Assembly: GCA_031402435.1 (NCBI GenBank)
Contig: JANNSJ010000058.1
Location: forward strand, 124,001 to 188,000
DNA from: UBA11986 sp031402435
GTDB lineage: Bacteria; Bacteroidota; Ignavibacteria; UBA10030; UBA6906
DNA: 64,000 bases
Direction: 5' to 3'
The notes below the pieces were generated by a model. The model saw only the letters and a program-made list of their open reading frames with translations, did not search any database and was not told the DNA's origin. Every line of letters starts with the position of its first letter. Within the stretch, counting starts at the first letter, position 1. Shown here in pieces: positions 33,849 to 41,837 of the stretch. Both the position numbers and the translations under genes were made by a program.

Positions 33849-34222
33849 GAGGCCCCTTCTTCAATAACCACCATTGCCACTACGTGGCTTTCGGAATGAG
33901 ACAAGGAAACAAAGATGGATGCGTGGGCAAGTGTTTCGCGTAACCGTCCGTAGAGTGTAATATGTGGTTGCCCAAGTGCATCATTCATGACTTCCACGTC
34001 CTTCCATGCAAAATCGCCGCTCCATCCCGTCGCCAACGCCTTGCTGACGGCTTCTTTTGCCGCAAATCGTGCAGCAAAATGCTGTACCATATTGTGTTTC
34101 GATTGACAATAACGGATCTCTTCCTGCGTGAACACCTTGTTCAGGAAATTGGTGCCAAGGTTGTCAATACTCTTCTGTACTCGCTCAATCTCCAGAATAT
34201 CAACACCAATCCCCTTGACCAT
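33845..34222 (-). CDS. acpS: Holo-[acyl-carrier-protein] synthase
   Basis: Transfers phosphopantetheine from CoA to ACP. 125 residues, the AcpS size. Metal ligands Asp8 in GIGVDILEI and Glu57 in FAAKEAVSKAL are present, as is the LSHSESHVVA strand at the end. It sits between the HAD gene (2-base gap) and the kinase gene (4-base overlap). Confidence 0.95.
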   Translation of the reverse strand: MVKGIGVDILEIERVQKSIDNLGTNFLNKVFTQEEIRYCQSKHNMVQHFAARFAAKEAVSKALATGWSGDFAWKDVEVMNDALGQPHITLYGRLRETLAHASIFVSLSHSESHVVAMVVIEEGAS

Positions 34223-34224
34223 AC

Positions 34225-34923
34225 CTATCCGGAATGTTGTGAACGTTGATTTTCCATCTCGATCACTCCAAGCAACTCGGCGATGTCGTTGAGTTCGTAG
34301 TTCGCGTTCGAGTTGACGGTGCCGAACGTGTCGCCGTACCGGGCAAACACGGTTGTCATTCCCACAGCGGCGGCACCCACCATGTCACGCTCGGCCCAAT
34401 CACCCACCATAATTGCTTCGTGTGGTTCGATGTTGAGCCGTTCAAGCGTTTTGCGAAAAGGTGCGGGGCTGGGTTTCCGTTCACCCGTATCCTCGAACGT
34501 CACCACGGAATCAAAAATGTGGTGGAAGTTGAGATAACACAGCCGCAGCCAGGCCTCTCTCCCCGGTGCATCCGATACCACGGCAAGCTTGAAACCTCTC
34601 TTTACCAGTTTAACAAGCGTGATGTTGACATGTGGATAGGGAACAAGTGCTGCCTCGCGGGCTCTTCGGTATGCAATGATCCCGGCGGAGAGAATCTTAT
34701 AATCAACTTTCTGAAAAATGTCGTAGAGGAGTTGATCGAAGACATTCTGAAACTCGATCCCCTTCTCCTTATAAATTGCATCGATGCGTGCCTGTGCCTC
34801 ATCGGGAGAAAGTGTCAGCCCGGCGTCGATCATGAAGTGAATGGCCGCACTGATTGCCTCACGCTTCATCTTCATGAAGTCCACCAGTGTGTTGTCCAGG
34901 TCGAAGATGATGCCTTTGATCAT
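34225..34923 (-). CDS. HAD-superfamily hydrolase
   Basis: 232 residues of HAD subfamily IA. Catalytic Asp8 and Asp10 lie in IFDLDNTLVD, the Thr/Ser motif II is LAVVSDAP, the Lys is in GERKPSPAPF and the acidic motif IV is MVGDWAERDMVGA. The alpha-helical cap (about 20-95) indicates a small-molecule phosphatase; the substrate is unknown. The ATG overlaps the stop of the preceding 90-residue gene by 4 bases. Confidence 0.9.
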   Translation of the reverse strand: MIKGIIFDLDNTLVDFMKMKREAISAAIHFMIDAGLTLSPDEAQARIDAIYKEKGIEFQNVFDQLLYDIFQKVDYKILSAGIIAYRRAREAALVPYPHVNITLVKLVKRGFKLAVVSDAPGREAWLRLCYLNFHHIFDSVVTFEDTGERKPSPAPFRKTLERLNIEPHEAIMVGDWAERDMVGAAAVGMTTVFARYGDTFGTVNSNANYELNDIAELLGVIEMENQRSQHSG

Positions 34924-35192
34924 CGGTCAGCCTGTGCCGAGCGCGCAACTTCGTCCTCAATGTACTCGCGGACTGCAGGCTTGATGAATACATTGTCGAG
35001 CCCAATCTCACTGAGCGCAAGTGCGAACACGGAGGTTTTCTTGTTGGGCATGAGGCGTTTGTTGATCAGCAGTATTTTGTCAGTCTTCAGGATGCAATAG
35101 CCCCCCTCGAAGTCGCCTTTCTCATACCGTACCGCCAGGCCAAGTTGTGCGGCGAGTTGTTCGAGTTCCGTCACCAGCTCCTCGTGTCTCAT
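34920..35192 (-). CDS. Small conserved protein of unknown function
   Basis: 90 residues (MRHEELVTELEQLAAQLG...), predicted alpha/beta, with GDFEGGYCILKTDKILLINK. The size, GGYC motif and place in an operon suggest a conserved protein of this phylum; I do not know its function. It overlaps both neighbours by 4 bases (ATGA), so translation is coupled to both. ATG 35192 is used; 22 upstream in-frame codons are inside the preceding gene. Confidence 0.75.
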   Translation of the reverse strand: MRHEELVTELEQLAAQLGLAVRYEKGDFEGGYCILKTDKILLINKRLMPNKKTSVFALALSEIGLDNVFIKPAVREYIEDEVARSAQADR

Positions 35193-35710
35193 ACTGTATA
35201 TGGTTGCTTCTTCTTGAGTGGTTGAAATACCGCCAGGGCAATGATTGTGTAGTAGCACAATGTTGCAATGAGCGGTGTACCTGCGAGAGCGTCGAGTCGC
35301 GCAAGAAACAATTCCCGGAACACGATATTATCGGCCGTCGTGAACAACTCTGTGTACACCATGGTTCCATCGAGGTAGCTTGTGAATGCTTCGACGGGAA
35401 CAAAGAGATAGAACAGGATAGCGCTCATCATCAGCCAGCCATGTTCCTTGAGTTTGAACGGGCTTGTTGCAAGGAAGACGATACTGCTGACAAGAGAGAC
35501 ACAATAACTCACCATCACGAAAAGAGACGCAAACGAAAGCAGCCGGAAGATCTCACGCTCCGCGTCGGGGGCAATGTATTCCTCGAACTCAAGGGTTCCA
35601 AATTTCAACAGGTCGTTTCCAATAATCGCCCTGATATGGGAACCGCCAAGCCATAGCGTGGCCGAAATTATAAACATAAACAGTGCGATACGCCATGTCG
35701 TAGACTGCAT
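35189..35710 (-). CDS. Four-helix inner membrane protein
   Basis: 173 residues with hydrophobic helices at about 8-26, 53-78, 91-110 and 143-163. Unknown family. ATG 35710 begins the first helix; the frame extends 21 codons upstream but with poorly coding sequence. First gene of the operon that continues through the HAD, acpS and kinase genes. Confidence 0.65.
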   Translation of the reverse strand: MQSTTWRIALFMFIISATLWLGGSHIRAIIGNDLLKFGTLEFEEYIAPDAEREIFRLLSFASLFVMVSYCVSLVSSIVFLATSPFKLKEHGWLMMSAILFYLFVPVEAFTSYLDGTMVYTELFTTADNIVFRELFLARLDALAGTPLIATLCYYTIIALAVFQPLKKKQPYTV

Positions 35711-35827
35711 AATGGACCGGTCAGTTCGTGGGGGGTGGCTGGACCTGGTTAGTGGAAGCGAAATCCACCGCACTCATGCTTCAAATGTACCATTTTTCGG
35801 GAGTGATTTCAAGGAAGCTCATCTGTA

Positions 35828-35849
35828 GGTAGTGCCTGCAGGCACTACC
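35828..35849. repeat. Perfect 22-bp palindrome flanked by 8-bp direct repeats
   Basis: Two 11-base arms GGTAGTGCCTG and CAGGCACTACC meet without a loop. The octamer CATCTGTA lies immediately on both sides (35820-35827 and 35850-35857). It includes the stop codon of the neighbouring gene. Could be a terminator for that gene or a tiny REP-like insertion. Confidence 0.7.
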
Positions 35850-36282
35850 CATCTGTATGTGGATGCTGGTCGGGGTGGTCGATAAGCCAGTTTTTGTACC
35901 AGCTTAAATCATAACACAACGCAAGCAAGTGTTGCAAAGAATCCGGGGTCATGCTCAGGTACGTGAATGAAAATTGCTGTCGTGTTGCTGCCGGGGCGTC
36001 TTGGAGTAACGCGCGCAACAGCGCCGTTGCCCTGTCGATAGCCTCGGTAAACTCGCGGGAAAGCTTCTCAAACCCATCTCCGTCGTTGCCGATGCGCGTC
36101 ATGATACCCAATGTCTTTGAAGCGAACTTTGCAAGAAAGCTGAGCTTCTCCAGGGCTTCATGCTGTTTGTTCGCTGTAGAAAGCTCAATCAGAATACCGA
36201 GATCATTCCGGCGCGTAAGCTTGTATTGCGAGAGAAGGTCGAGGGATGTCAGAAGTTCCACTGTTGATTTACGGAGTTGCAT
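35845..36282 (-). CDS. Alpha-helical protein of unknown function
   Basis: 145 residues, nearly all helix (LRKSTVELLTSLDLLSQYKL, ALEKLSFLAKFASKTLGIM, FTEAIDRATALLRALL), like a four-helix bundle, ending in a His/Pro-rich tail. Start ATG 36282 is preferred because the longer frame to 36477 runs opposite the kinase promoter region. The stop codon is part of a 22-base palindrome. Divergent from the haem-sensor kinase gene. Confidence 0.6.
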   Translation of the reverse strand: MQLRKSTVELLTSLDLLSQYKLTRRNDLGILIELSTANKQHEALEKLSFLAKFASKTLGIMTRIGNDGDGFEKLSREFTEAIDRATALLRALLQDAPAATRQQFSFTYLSMTPDSLQHLLALCYDLSWYKNWLIDHPDQHPHTDG

Positions 36283-36492
36283 GGTGCTATTACGTTGAGG
36301 CGAGAAGTGTTTGAACTGGCCATAAGACTGTGTAACCGCCATAATATAGAAGAAGCCGGATGTACATACAACATCCTGGAACTTTTGAATGGGATCCATG
36401 TCTTTACTGTGGTAGAGTTGCTTCGTTGCTTCTTCTGCAACCAATGGGTAACTTTGGATGAAATGCACAAGGTACAATACATCAATCAGGCT

Positions 36493-38079
36493 ATGGATCT
36501 GTTCCAGCGACTACCGTTATCGAAAAAGATATTGCTCGGTATTCTGCCGCTGTTCCTTCTCTTCATCTCGGTGAGTGTGGTACTCCAGAATCATTTTCAG
36601 GAACAGGAAATGATGGAGCAGGCTCAGGCGTCGGCTCACACCTATGCCGATATCATCAAGGAATCTCTCGTCAGCATGATGGTGAATAACCTGGAGGTGG
36701 ACAACAGTTTTCTTGAACGCCTGAATGTGTTGCAGCAATTCGACACCGTTCATATTCTCGTCAACGATCTTCACGTGCGCGATGAACTCCTGACCCCAAA
36801 ACGTATTCAACGGATCGAAACAAAGCTCAAAACACTCCAACCGCACGACTCTCTGGAGCAAAAGGTATTGGTGTCTGGGCAGCCTTTGTTCATTCGCAAC
36901 GGTGATCATTTTCGCGGCGTCATTCCATTTACCGCAACCGAAGTGTGTCAGAAGTGTCACGCCGTTCCTATAGGCTATACACTCGGTGCCACGGATTTGC
37001 ACATTTCTCTTGAACGGATTTCCCGGGTGGCGGCGGGAAACTGGAAACGGTCATTTATTATCTTTCTTGTCTTCACCGGACTGGTCATCGCCTTTGCAAC
37101 ATTCATGTTCACGCGCTATGTATCGACACCGATTGAGCAATTGGTCGTTGCGACACGAGAGATCAGCAGGGGTAACCTGGAGTATACGATCAGCGCGGGT
37201 GAAGCAGATACCCACGTTTCCTCCTCGCACGATGAGCTGACGTTTCTTGGCCGCATGTTCGACTCAATGAGGGAGTCGCTGAGAGAGAAGATCAACCAGC
37301 TTGATCATGCCAATGCAAATCTCTCGGAACGAAACAAGGAGGTCGAAGATGCGCTGCTGAAGTTGAAGCAGGCCCAGGAGGAGCTTGTGCGCAGTGAGCG
37401 GCTCGCGATTACAGGCAAAATGACCGCACAACTCTCCCATGAAATCAACAACCCTATCCACAACATCCAGAGCCTCCTCGAGTCTTCGTTGCGAAAGGTG
37501 AATGGAAACCAGCAAGTGCAAGGCCTGATCGGTGTAGCGTTGGAAGAGGTCTCCCGCATGGCACAGTTGACGCGACAGATGCTGGACTTCTACCGTGGGT
37601 CCGTAGTGGATATACCCCACGAGCTCGTGGACATGCGCAGCCTGCTATCTGAGGTGACAAGGATGAACGAGGAATCCCTTGCAAAGAAACATATCACCAT
37701 CGCGCTGAATATGCCCTCATCTCTCCCGTTGATTGAAGGGTCCCCGGATAAGTTGAAGCAAGTATTTCTTAACCTGATACTGAATGCTCGAGATGCCATG
37801 CCGAACGGAGGGACGATTGCCGTCGGAGCCCATGCTGCGCGCGGGAGATTGGCTATTGATGTCCATGATTCCGGCATCGGTATTCCGCCGGAAAACATGG
37901 GGAGAATCTTCGATGCATTTTTCACAACAAAGAAGGAGGTCAGCGGCGTAGGGCTGGGGTTGTCAGTGACATACGGTATTATTCAGCAACATAAGGGATC
38001 CATTGAGGTAACGAGTGTGGCGGGAGAGGGAACGACATTCACAATTCAATTGCCAACAGTTGGTGAAACCCATGAGTGA
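36493..38079 (+). CDS. Membrane histidine kinase with c-type haem motif in the sensor domain
   Basis: 528 residues. Membrane helix 12-31, periplasmic domain about 32-186 and second helix about 187-208, then HAMP, coiled coil, phosphoacceptor His316 in LSHEINNPI and HATPase (NLILNARDAMPNGG, DSGIGIP, GVGLGL). The periplasmic part holds C152-x-x-C155-H156 in VCQKCHAVPIG, a single covalent-haem site. Tll0287/DUF3365-like haem sensors use this arrangement, so redox, oxygen, NO or CO sensing is plausible. The next gene encodes its likely partner and overlaps it by 8 bases. Start 36493 begins the membrane helix; an in-frame ATG at 36463 is possible. Confidence 0.88.
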   Translation: MDLFQRLPLSKKILLGILPLFLLFISVSVVLQNHFQEQEMMEQAQASAHTYADIIKESLVSMMVNNLEVDNSFLERLNVLQQFDTVHILVNDLHVRDELLTPKRIQRIETKLKTLQPHDSLEQKVLVSGQPLFIRNGDHFRGVIPFTATEVCQKCHAVPIGYTLGATDLHISLERISRVAAGNWKRSFIIFLVFTGLVIAFATFMFTRYVSTPIEQLVVATREISRGNLEYTISAGEADTHVSSSHDELTFLGRMFDSMRESLREKINQLDHANANLSERNKEVEDALLKLKQAQEELVRSERLAITGKMTAQLSHEINNPIHNIQSLLESSLRKVNGNQQVQGLIGVALEEVSRMAQLTRQMLDFYRGSVVDIPHELVDMRSLLSEVTRMNEESLAKKHITIALNMPSSLPLIEGSPDKLKQVFLNLILNARDAMPNGGTIAVGAHAARGRLAIDVHDSGIGIPPENMGRIFDAFFTTKKEVSGVGLGLSVTYGIIQQHKGSIEVTSVAGEGTTFTIQLPTVGETHE

Positions 38080-39508
38080 CATGACAAACGCGGCCGTTCG
38101 TGCACCCGGTAGCCGGGAGCGTATCCTTGTTGTCGACGACGACAAGGCATTTCGCGTTGCGACCCAAACCCTTCTGGAGGACGAGGGGTACCGGATTTCT
38201 CTCGCTACGAATGCCGCCGAGGCGTTGTCCGTTCTTGATCAGGACGAGTTCGATCTTCTGTTAACTGATATGGTCATGGAAAACATGACAGGTATGGAGT
38301 TGCTCAGGAACGTCCGTCGTAAATTCCCCGACCTTCTCGTGATTATGGTAACGGGCTTCGGTTCTATTTCAACTGCCGTGGAGGCCATGTATCATGGCGC
38401 TGCCGACTACCTGACGAAGCCGTGCAACAATAATGAACTATTATTGAAAATCAAAAAGGCACTGGATTCACAACAGAAGGATCGGGAGTTGAAGATGTTG
38501 CGGGAAGAAATCCGCAGCACCTACAGTTTTGGGAATATTGTAACGCGCAGCGACAAGATGAAAGATATCCTTCGGCAAGTCCGCCAGGTTGCCGATACCG
38601 ATGTTACCGTGTTGGTCCAGGGTGAAAGCGGCACAGGAAAGGAGCTCGTTGCACACGCGTTGCATTACAACAGCAACCGTGCCGCTGGGCCATTTATCGC
38701 GGTGAATTGTTCCGCCATACCGGAGAACCTGTTGGAGAGTGAGCTCTTCGGATACGAGAAGGGTGCTTTTACCGGAGCGATGAAACAGAAATCCGGCAAG
38801 TTTGAGGATGCACATACCGGCACACTTTTCTTGGATGAGATCGGCGATATTTCTGCTGCGGTTCAGACAAAGCTGCTGCGGGTTCTTCAGGAAAAAAAAT
38901 TCGAACGGATCGGAGGCAATGCTTCGCTCACCGTCGATACACGCGTGGTTGCGGCGACAAATCGTGATCTTGAGATGATGATGCGACAAGGTGACTTTCG
39001 CGAAGATCTGTTCTATCGACTGAACGTGTTTCCGATTGTCCTCCCCCCATTGCGAGAGCGACTCGAAGATATTCCCCTGCTCACCGAACACTTCATGCAA
39101 CGCCACTCTGATCTCGCAGGGGGTCGCGTGAAATTCATTGCACCGGCTGTCATCAGCGATATGATGAACTATACGTGGCGGGGAAACATACGAGAGCTGG
39201 AAAACCTTACAAAACGAGCAATGATAAAAACGATTGGCGACACGGTGAATTCCATGGAGGTGCCAACCAGCGAAGGTCATCCTGCGCAGCCATCAACAGA
39301 CCCTGCACAAACAGTCAATCTGAATACTCCGTACAAGGATTACCTCTCTACCATTACCCGTGATGCCGAAGAGAAATATCTTGTTCGCATGTTACGTCTT
39401 TATAAAGGCAACATCAATCATATTGCCAGGATGATGGACGTGGATCGGAAGACCATTTATCGAAAGATGGCCGAGTACTCCATCGACCCATCCACATTTA
39501 GAGAGTAA
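38072..39508 (+). CDS. NtrC-family sigma-54-dependent response regulator
   Basis: 478 residues: receiver domain with Asp66 in LLLTDMVM, AAA+ domain with GESGTGKE (Walker A) and the GAFTGA loop that contacts sigma-54, and a C-terminal Fis-type HTH (NHIARMMDVDRKTIYRKM). It is the cognate partner of the haem-motif kinase gene it overlaps. Because GAFTGA is intact, it should activate sigma-54 promoters; one candidate lies upstream of the ECF sigma gene just downstream. Confidence 0.95.
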   Translation: MSDMTNAAVRAPGSRERILVVDDDKAFRVATQTLLEDEGYRISLATNAAEALSVLDQDEFDLLLTDMVMENMTGMELLRNVRRKFPDLLVIMVTGFGSISTAVEAMYHGAADYLTKPCNNNELLLKIKKALDSQQKDRELKMLREEIRSTYSFGNIVTRSDKMKDILRQVRQVADTDVTVLVQGESGTGKELVAHALHYNSNRAAGPFIAVNCSAIPENLLESELFGYEKGAFTGAMKQKSGKFEDAHTGTLFLDEIGDISAAVQTKLLRVLQEKKFERIGGNASLTVDTRVVAATNRDLEMMMRQGDFREDLFYRLNVFPIVLPPLRERLEDIPLLTEHFMQRHSDLAGGRVKFIAPAVISDMMNYTWRGNIRELENLTKRAMIKTIGDTVNSMEVPTSEGHPAQPSTDPAQTVNLNTPYKDYLSTITRDAEEKYLVRMLRLYKGNINHIARMMDVDRKTIYRKMAEYSIDPSTFRE

Positions 39509-39657
39509 ATCCTCATTAAACTCACGCGTGGCAACAATGTCCCACACTTGCAGGCTCCCGGCGGTAGCATTGTGGCAGAATAGCCACACCATTGATCTTC
39601 TGTACTATCTTTTCCCCTAACGGCTCCAATTTTATCAGTTCTTTTGACCAAGTGCCT

Positions 39658-39673
39658 TGGCACGCGTGTTGAC
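39658..39673 (+). promoter_or_regulatory. Possible sigma-54 promoter for the ECF sigma gene
   Basis: TGGCACG-CGTG-TTGAC matches the -24 element fully and the -12 element except that the conserved GC is GA. It lies about 55 bases upstream of the ECF start and after the NtrC-type gene. The overlapping GTGCCTTGGCAC is also a near-perfect inverted repeat. Confidence 0.35.
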
Positions 39674-39728
39674 ATACCACAGGTACAGCATTTCCACAAC
39701 ACCCGTTCATCGACATACACTATTTATT

Positions 39729-40319
39729 ATGGCAGCGCGAACGTTATTCGAACAGGAAGCGCTCCCTCAGCTTGGAGCCCTTAAGAATTTTGCTTTCCAG
39801 TTGTGCCGGGACGAACAGTATTCTCGTGATCTCGTTCAGGAGACGCTGTTGAAGGCGTATACATATTTCCATACCTATCGAGAGGGCACAAACTGCCGGG
39901 CATGGCTCTTCCAGATCTGCAAGAATTCCTATTTTAATGAGGCGAAGAAGCGAAAATACCAACCGGCGGCAATCGATTTTCAGGAACTGGAGTCGGGTGA
40001 GCGTTCCGGAAAGAGTGAAGACGGCGGACGAAGTCTGCACATTCTTATGAGTGAGCGCCATTCTGGATCCTTGTATACAGGTGTATTGGGTGATGAGGTG
40101 GTGACTGCTTTTGAGACTCTTCCCGCGGATTACCAGACAGTGTTGATCCTATGTGATATGGAGGGCTATACCTACGAAGAGATAGCAGGCTTTATGCAAA
40201 CTCCTGTTGGAACGATTCGGTCGCGCATTCATCGCGGTCGAAAGATGCTGGGATGTCAACTCCGTGACTATGCCGGCACACGTGGATACAAGATACAACA
40301 ACAATCTCTATCCAATTGA
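39729..40319 (+). CDS. ECF-type RNA polymerase sigma factor
   Basis: 196 residues with sigma region 2 (FAFQLCRDEQYSRDLVQETLLKAYTYFHTYR..., AWLFQICKN) and region 4 (ETLPADYQTVLILCDMEGYTYEEIA, TPVGTIRSRIHRGRKML). The first 24 codons of the longer open frame are ignored; ATG 39729 is the usual family start. Sequence features resemble the RpoE/SigR group. No anti-sigma of the classical zinc type follows; instead a 56-residue membrane protein does. Confidence 0.93.
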   Translation: MAARTLFEQEALPQLGALKNFAFQLCRDEQYSRDLVQETLLKAYTYFHTYREGTNCRAWLFQICKNSYFNEAKKRKYQPAAIDFQELESGERSGKSEDGGRSLHILMSERHSGSLYTGVLGDEVVTAFETLPADYQTVLILCDMEGYTYEEIAGFMQTPVGTIRSRIHRGRKMLGCQLRDYAGTRGYKIQQQSLSN

Positions 40320-40353
40320 GTGATATGGGAAAGCTACGGCACGAGAAACGCAC

Positions 40354-40524
40354 ATGAAAATTGAAACAAATAGTATCGTCACGTCTCGGGAAATCAAGGG
40401 AAAACGGCTTGGCGGGAAAGATCTGCCATTTTGGAGAAGAGAGAGCCGCGTCAGCTATGTGTTGGCGCTTGCGTTGATATTGCTTGGCTTGGTGCTGGCA
40501 CTTATTCTGCAGACCTTCGCGTAA
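40354..40524 (+). CDS. Tiny single-pass membrane protein next to the ECF sigma gene
   Basis: 56 residues: a basic N-terminal part (about 1-33, with SREIKGKRLGGKD and FWRRESR) and one membrane helix (about 34-54, VLALALILLGLVLALIL). The size is too small for standard annotation. Location directly after the sigma gene (34 bases) suggests an anti-sigma-like or regulatory peptide, inferred by position only. The reading frame is free of oddities and a hydrophobic helix of this quality is unlikely by chance. Confidence 0.6.
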   Translation: MKIETNSIVTSREIKGKRLGGKDLPFWRRESRVSYVLALALILLGLVLALILQTFA

Positions 40525-40596
40525 CCATGTTATGTGTGGAACTCTTGGTTCATAATGACAGCCTGAAATAACATAAAGAACATGAGAGCAGATGGG

Positions 40597-40625
40597 TTGC
40601 TTCCAACCGGGACCTTCTTTATATT
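40597..40625 (+). promoter_or_regulatory. Promoter-like site for the cytochrome operon
   Basis: TTGCTT (40597-40602), 17-base spacer, TATATT (40620-40625), 61 bases upstream of the gene at 40686. Sites GTTATGTGTGGAA (about 40528-40540) and TTCCACATAAC (40625-40635) form an inverted repeat around it that might bind a regulator. Confidence 0.45.
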
Positions 40626-40685
40626 TCCACATAACGTGTTCAATAAGGTCTTATCGTTCTCCAACCCAATAGAAGGAATTGATCG

Positions 40686-41807
40686 ATGAAGTTTCCTCTT
40701 CGGATTGCGGTGATACTTGTGGTGGGTCTGTTCAGCAGCATCCCCGCGTATGCTCTGCCACGATTCGCCGCTCGTACTGGCGCGAAGTGCCAGTCATGTC
40801 ATGTCAACCCTTCCGGCGGGGGTATGCGTCAAACATTCGGCGTACAGTATGGTCGGGAGACGCTGCCCGTTCCAACCTGGTCCGAGGAATTTGGGCTCGA
40901 TGAGTTCTCTACGAAACTGACGGACTTTGTCTCTGTTGGTGCGGATTTCAGGACGTTGTTCTTCTATCAGCAAAACCCTGATACGGGAACTCCACCGAAA
41001 TCTGTGAAGGGGGCAAACGCTTTTTGGGAAATGCAAGGCGATGTGTACATGAGTTTTCGATTGGCAAAAAAAGTAAGCATCTATCTTGATAAGGGGATTT
41101 ACACAGGTTTTGAAATCTTCGGTCTGCTGAATGTTCTTCCTGCGAATGGTTACATCAAAATCGGGAAATTTGTTCCCAACTATGGAATGAAAACTGATGA
41201 TCACCGTACCTTTATTCGTACACATACCGGCTTCAGCGCAGAAACCGGTCGCCCCGAGTTGACCGGAGCGGAGGTTGCCGTTCTACCCGGACCGATTTCC
41301 ATTACAGGAGGCGTGTATAATTCTTCGGATGGGTTTGGTGTGGGAACCGGCAACAGCAAAGCCGTACTGGGAAGGGCAGAGGGAATGTTCAAAGCGTCAG
41401 AGGACATTTCCATCGGGGTTGGAGGAAATGTTTTTACAAAGATGAATACCGCAAGCCAAAGGACAACGCTGTTCGGTGGATTCGGCTCGTTCAGCTATCA
41501 GGACTTCACCGTTCTTGGAGAGGCAGACCTTATTCAGAATAAGCTTGCCGGAACGAAAATCACCGGTCTTGTAACATTTGTCGAACTCAACTATGTTCTG
41601 ACGCCCGGACTGGACTTGAAGGTGGGATACAACTTCTACGACCCCAACAAGGATTTGAAAACAGGTTCATTATCGAAGTACAGCATTGGATTGGAGTTCT
41701 TCCCGATCTCCGGTGTTGAGGTGCGGCCCGTCTATAATATTGTAAAGGAAGAGCCGGCAGATGTAAAGAATGATGAATTCCAACTTCTCTTCCATTTTTA
41801 TCTGTAA
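40686..41807 (+). CDS. Outer-membrane beta-barrel with N-terminal haem-c motif
   Basis: 373 residues with a signal peptide cut after AYA (residue 23). Right after it stands C35-Q-S-C38-H39 with the following VNPSGGGMRQTFG, a single c-type haem site, then about 300 residues of amphipathic strands (KIGKFVPNYGMK, VGGNVFTKM, LDLKVGYNFYDPN, YSIGLEFFPI) ending in Tyr-Leu, consistent with a barrel. A haem-bearing outer-membrane protein is reminiscent of porin-cytochrome conduits. First gene of the operon that includes two lipoproteins and a small cytochrome. Confidence 0.82.
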   Translation: MKFPLRIAVILVVGLFSSIPAYALPRFAARTGAKCQSCHVNPSGGGMRQTFGVQYGRETLPVPTWSEEFGLDEFSTKLTDFVSVGADFRTLFFYQQNPDTGTPPKSVKGANAFWEMQGDVYMSFRLAKKVSIYLDKGIYTGFEIFGLLNVLPANGYIKIGKFVPNYGMKTDDHRTFIRTHTGFSAETGRPELTGAEVAVLPGPISITGGVYNSSDGFGVGTGNSKAVLGRAEGMFKASEDISIGVGGNVFTKMNTASQRTTLFGGFGSFSYQDFTVLGEADLIQNKLAGTKITGLVTFVELNYVLTPGLDLKVGYNFYDPNKDLKTGSLSKYSIGLEFFPISGVEVRPVYNIVKEEPADVKNDEFQLLFHFYL

Positions 41808-41837
41808 TAATTGCAACGCAATAGGGGAGTCTGTTTT

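Noticed and set aside
35845..36477. 210-codon version of the helical protein
   Set aside because: The extra N-terminus runs antisense across the kinase leader and has poor composition; ATG 36282 fits better.
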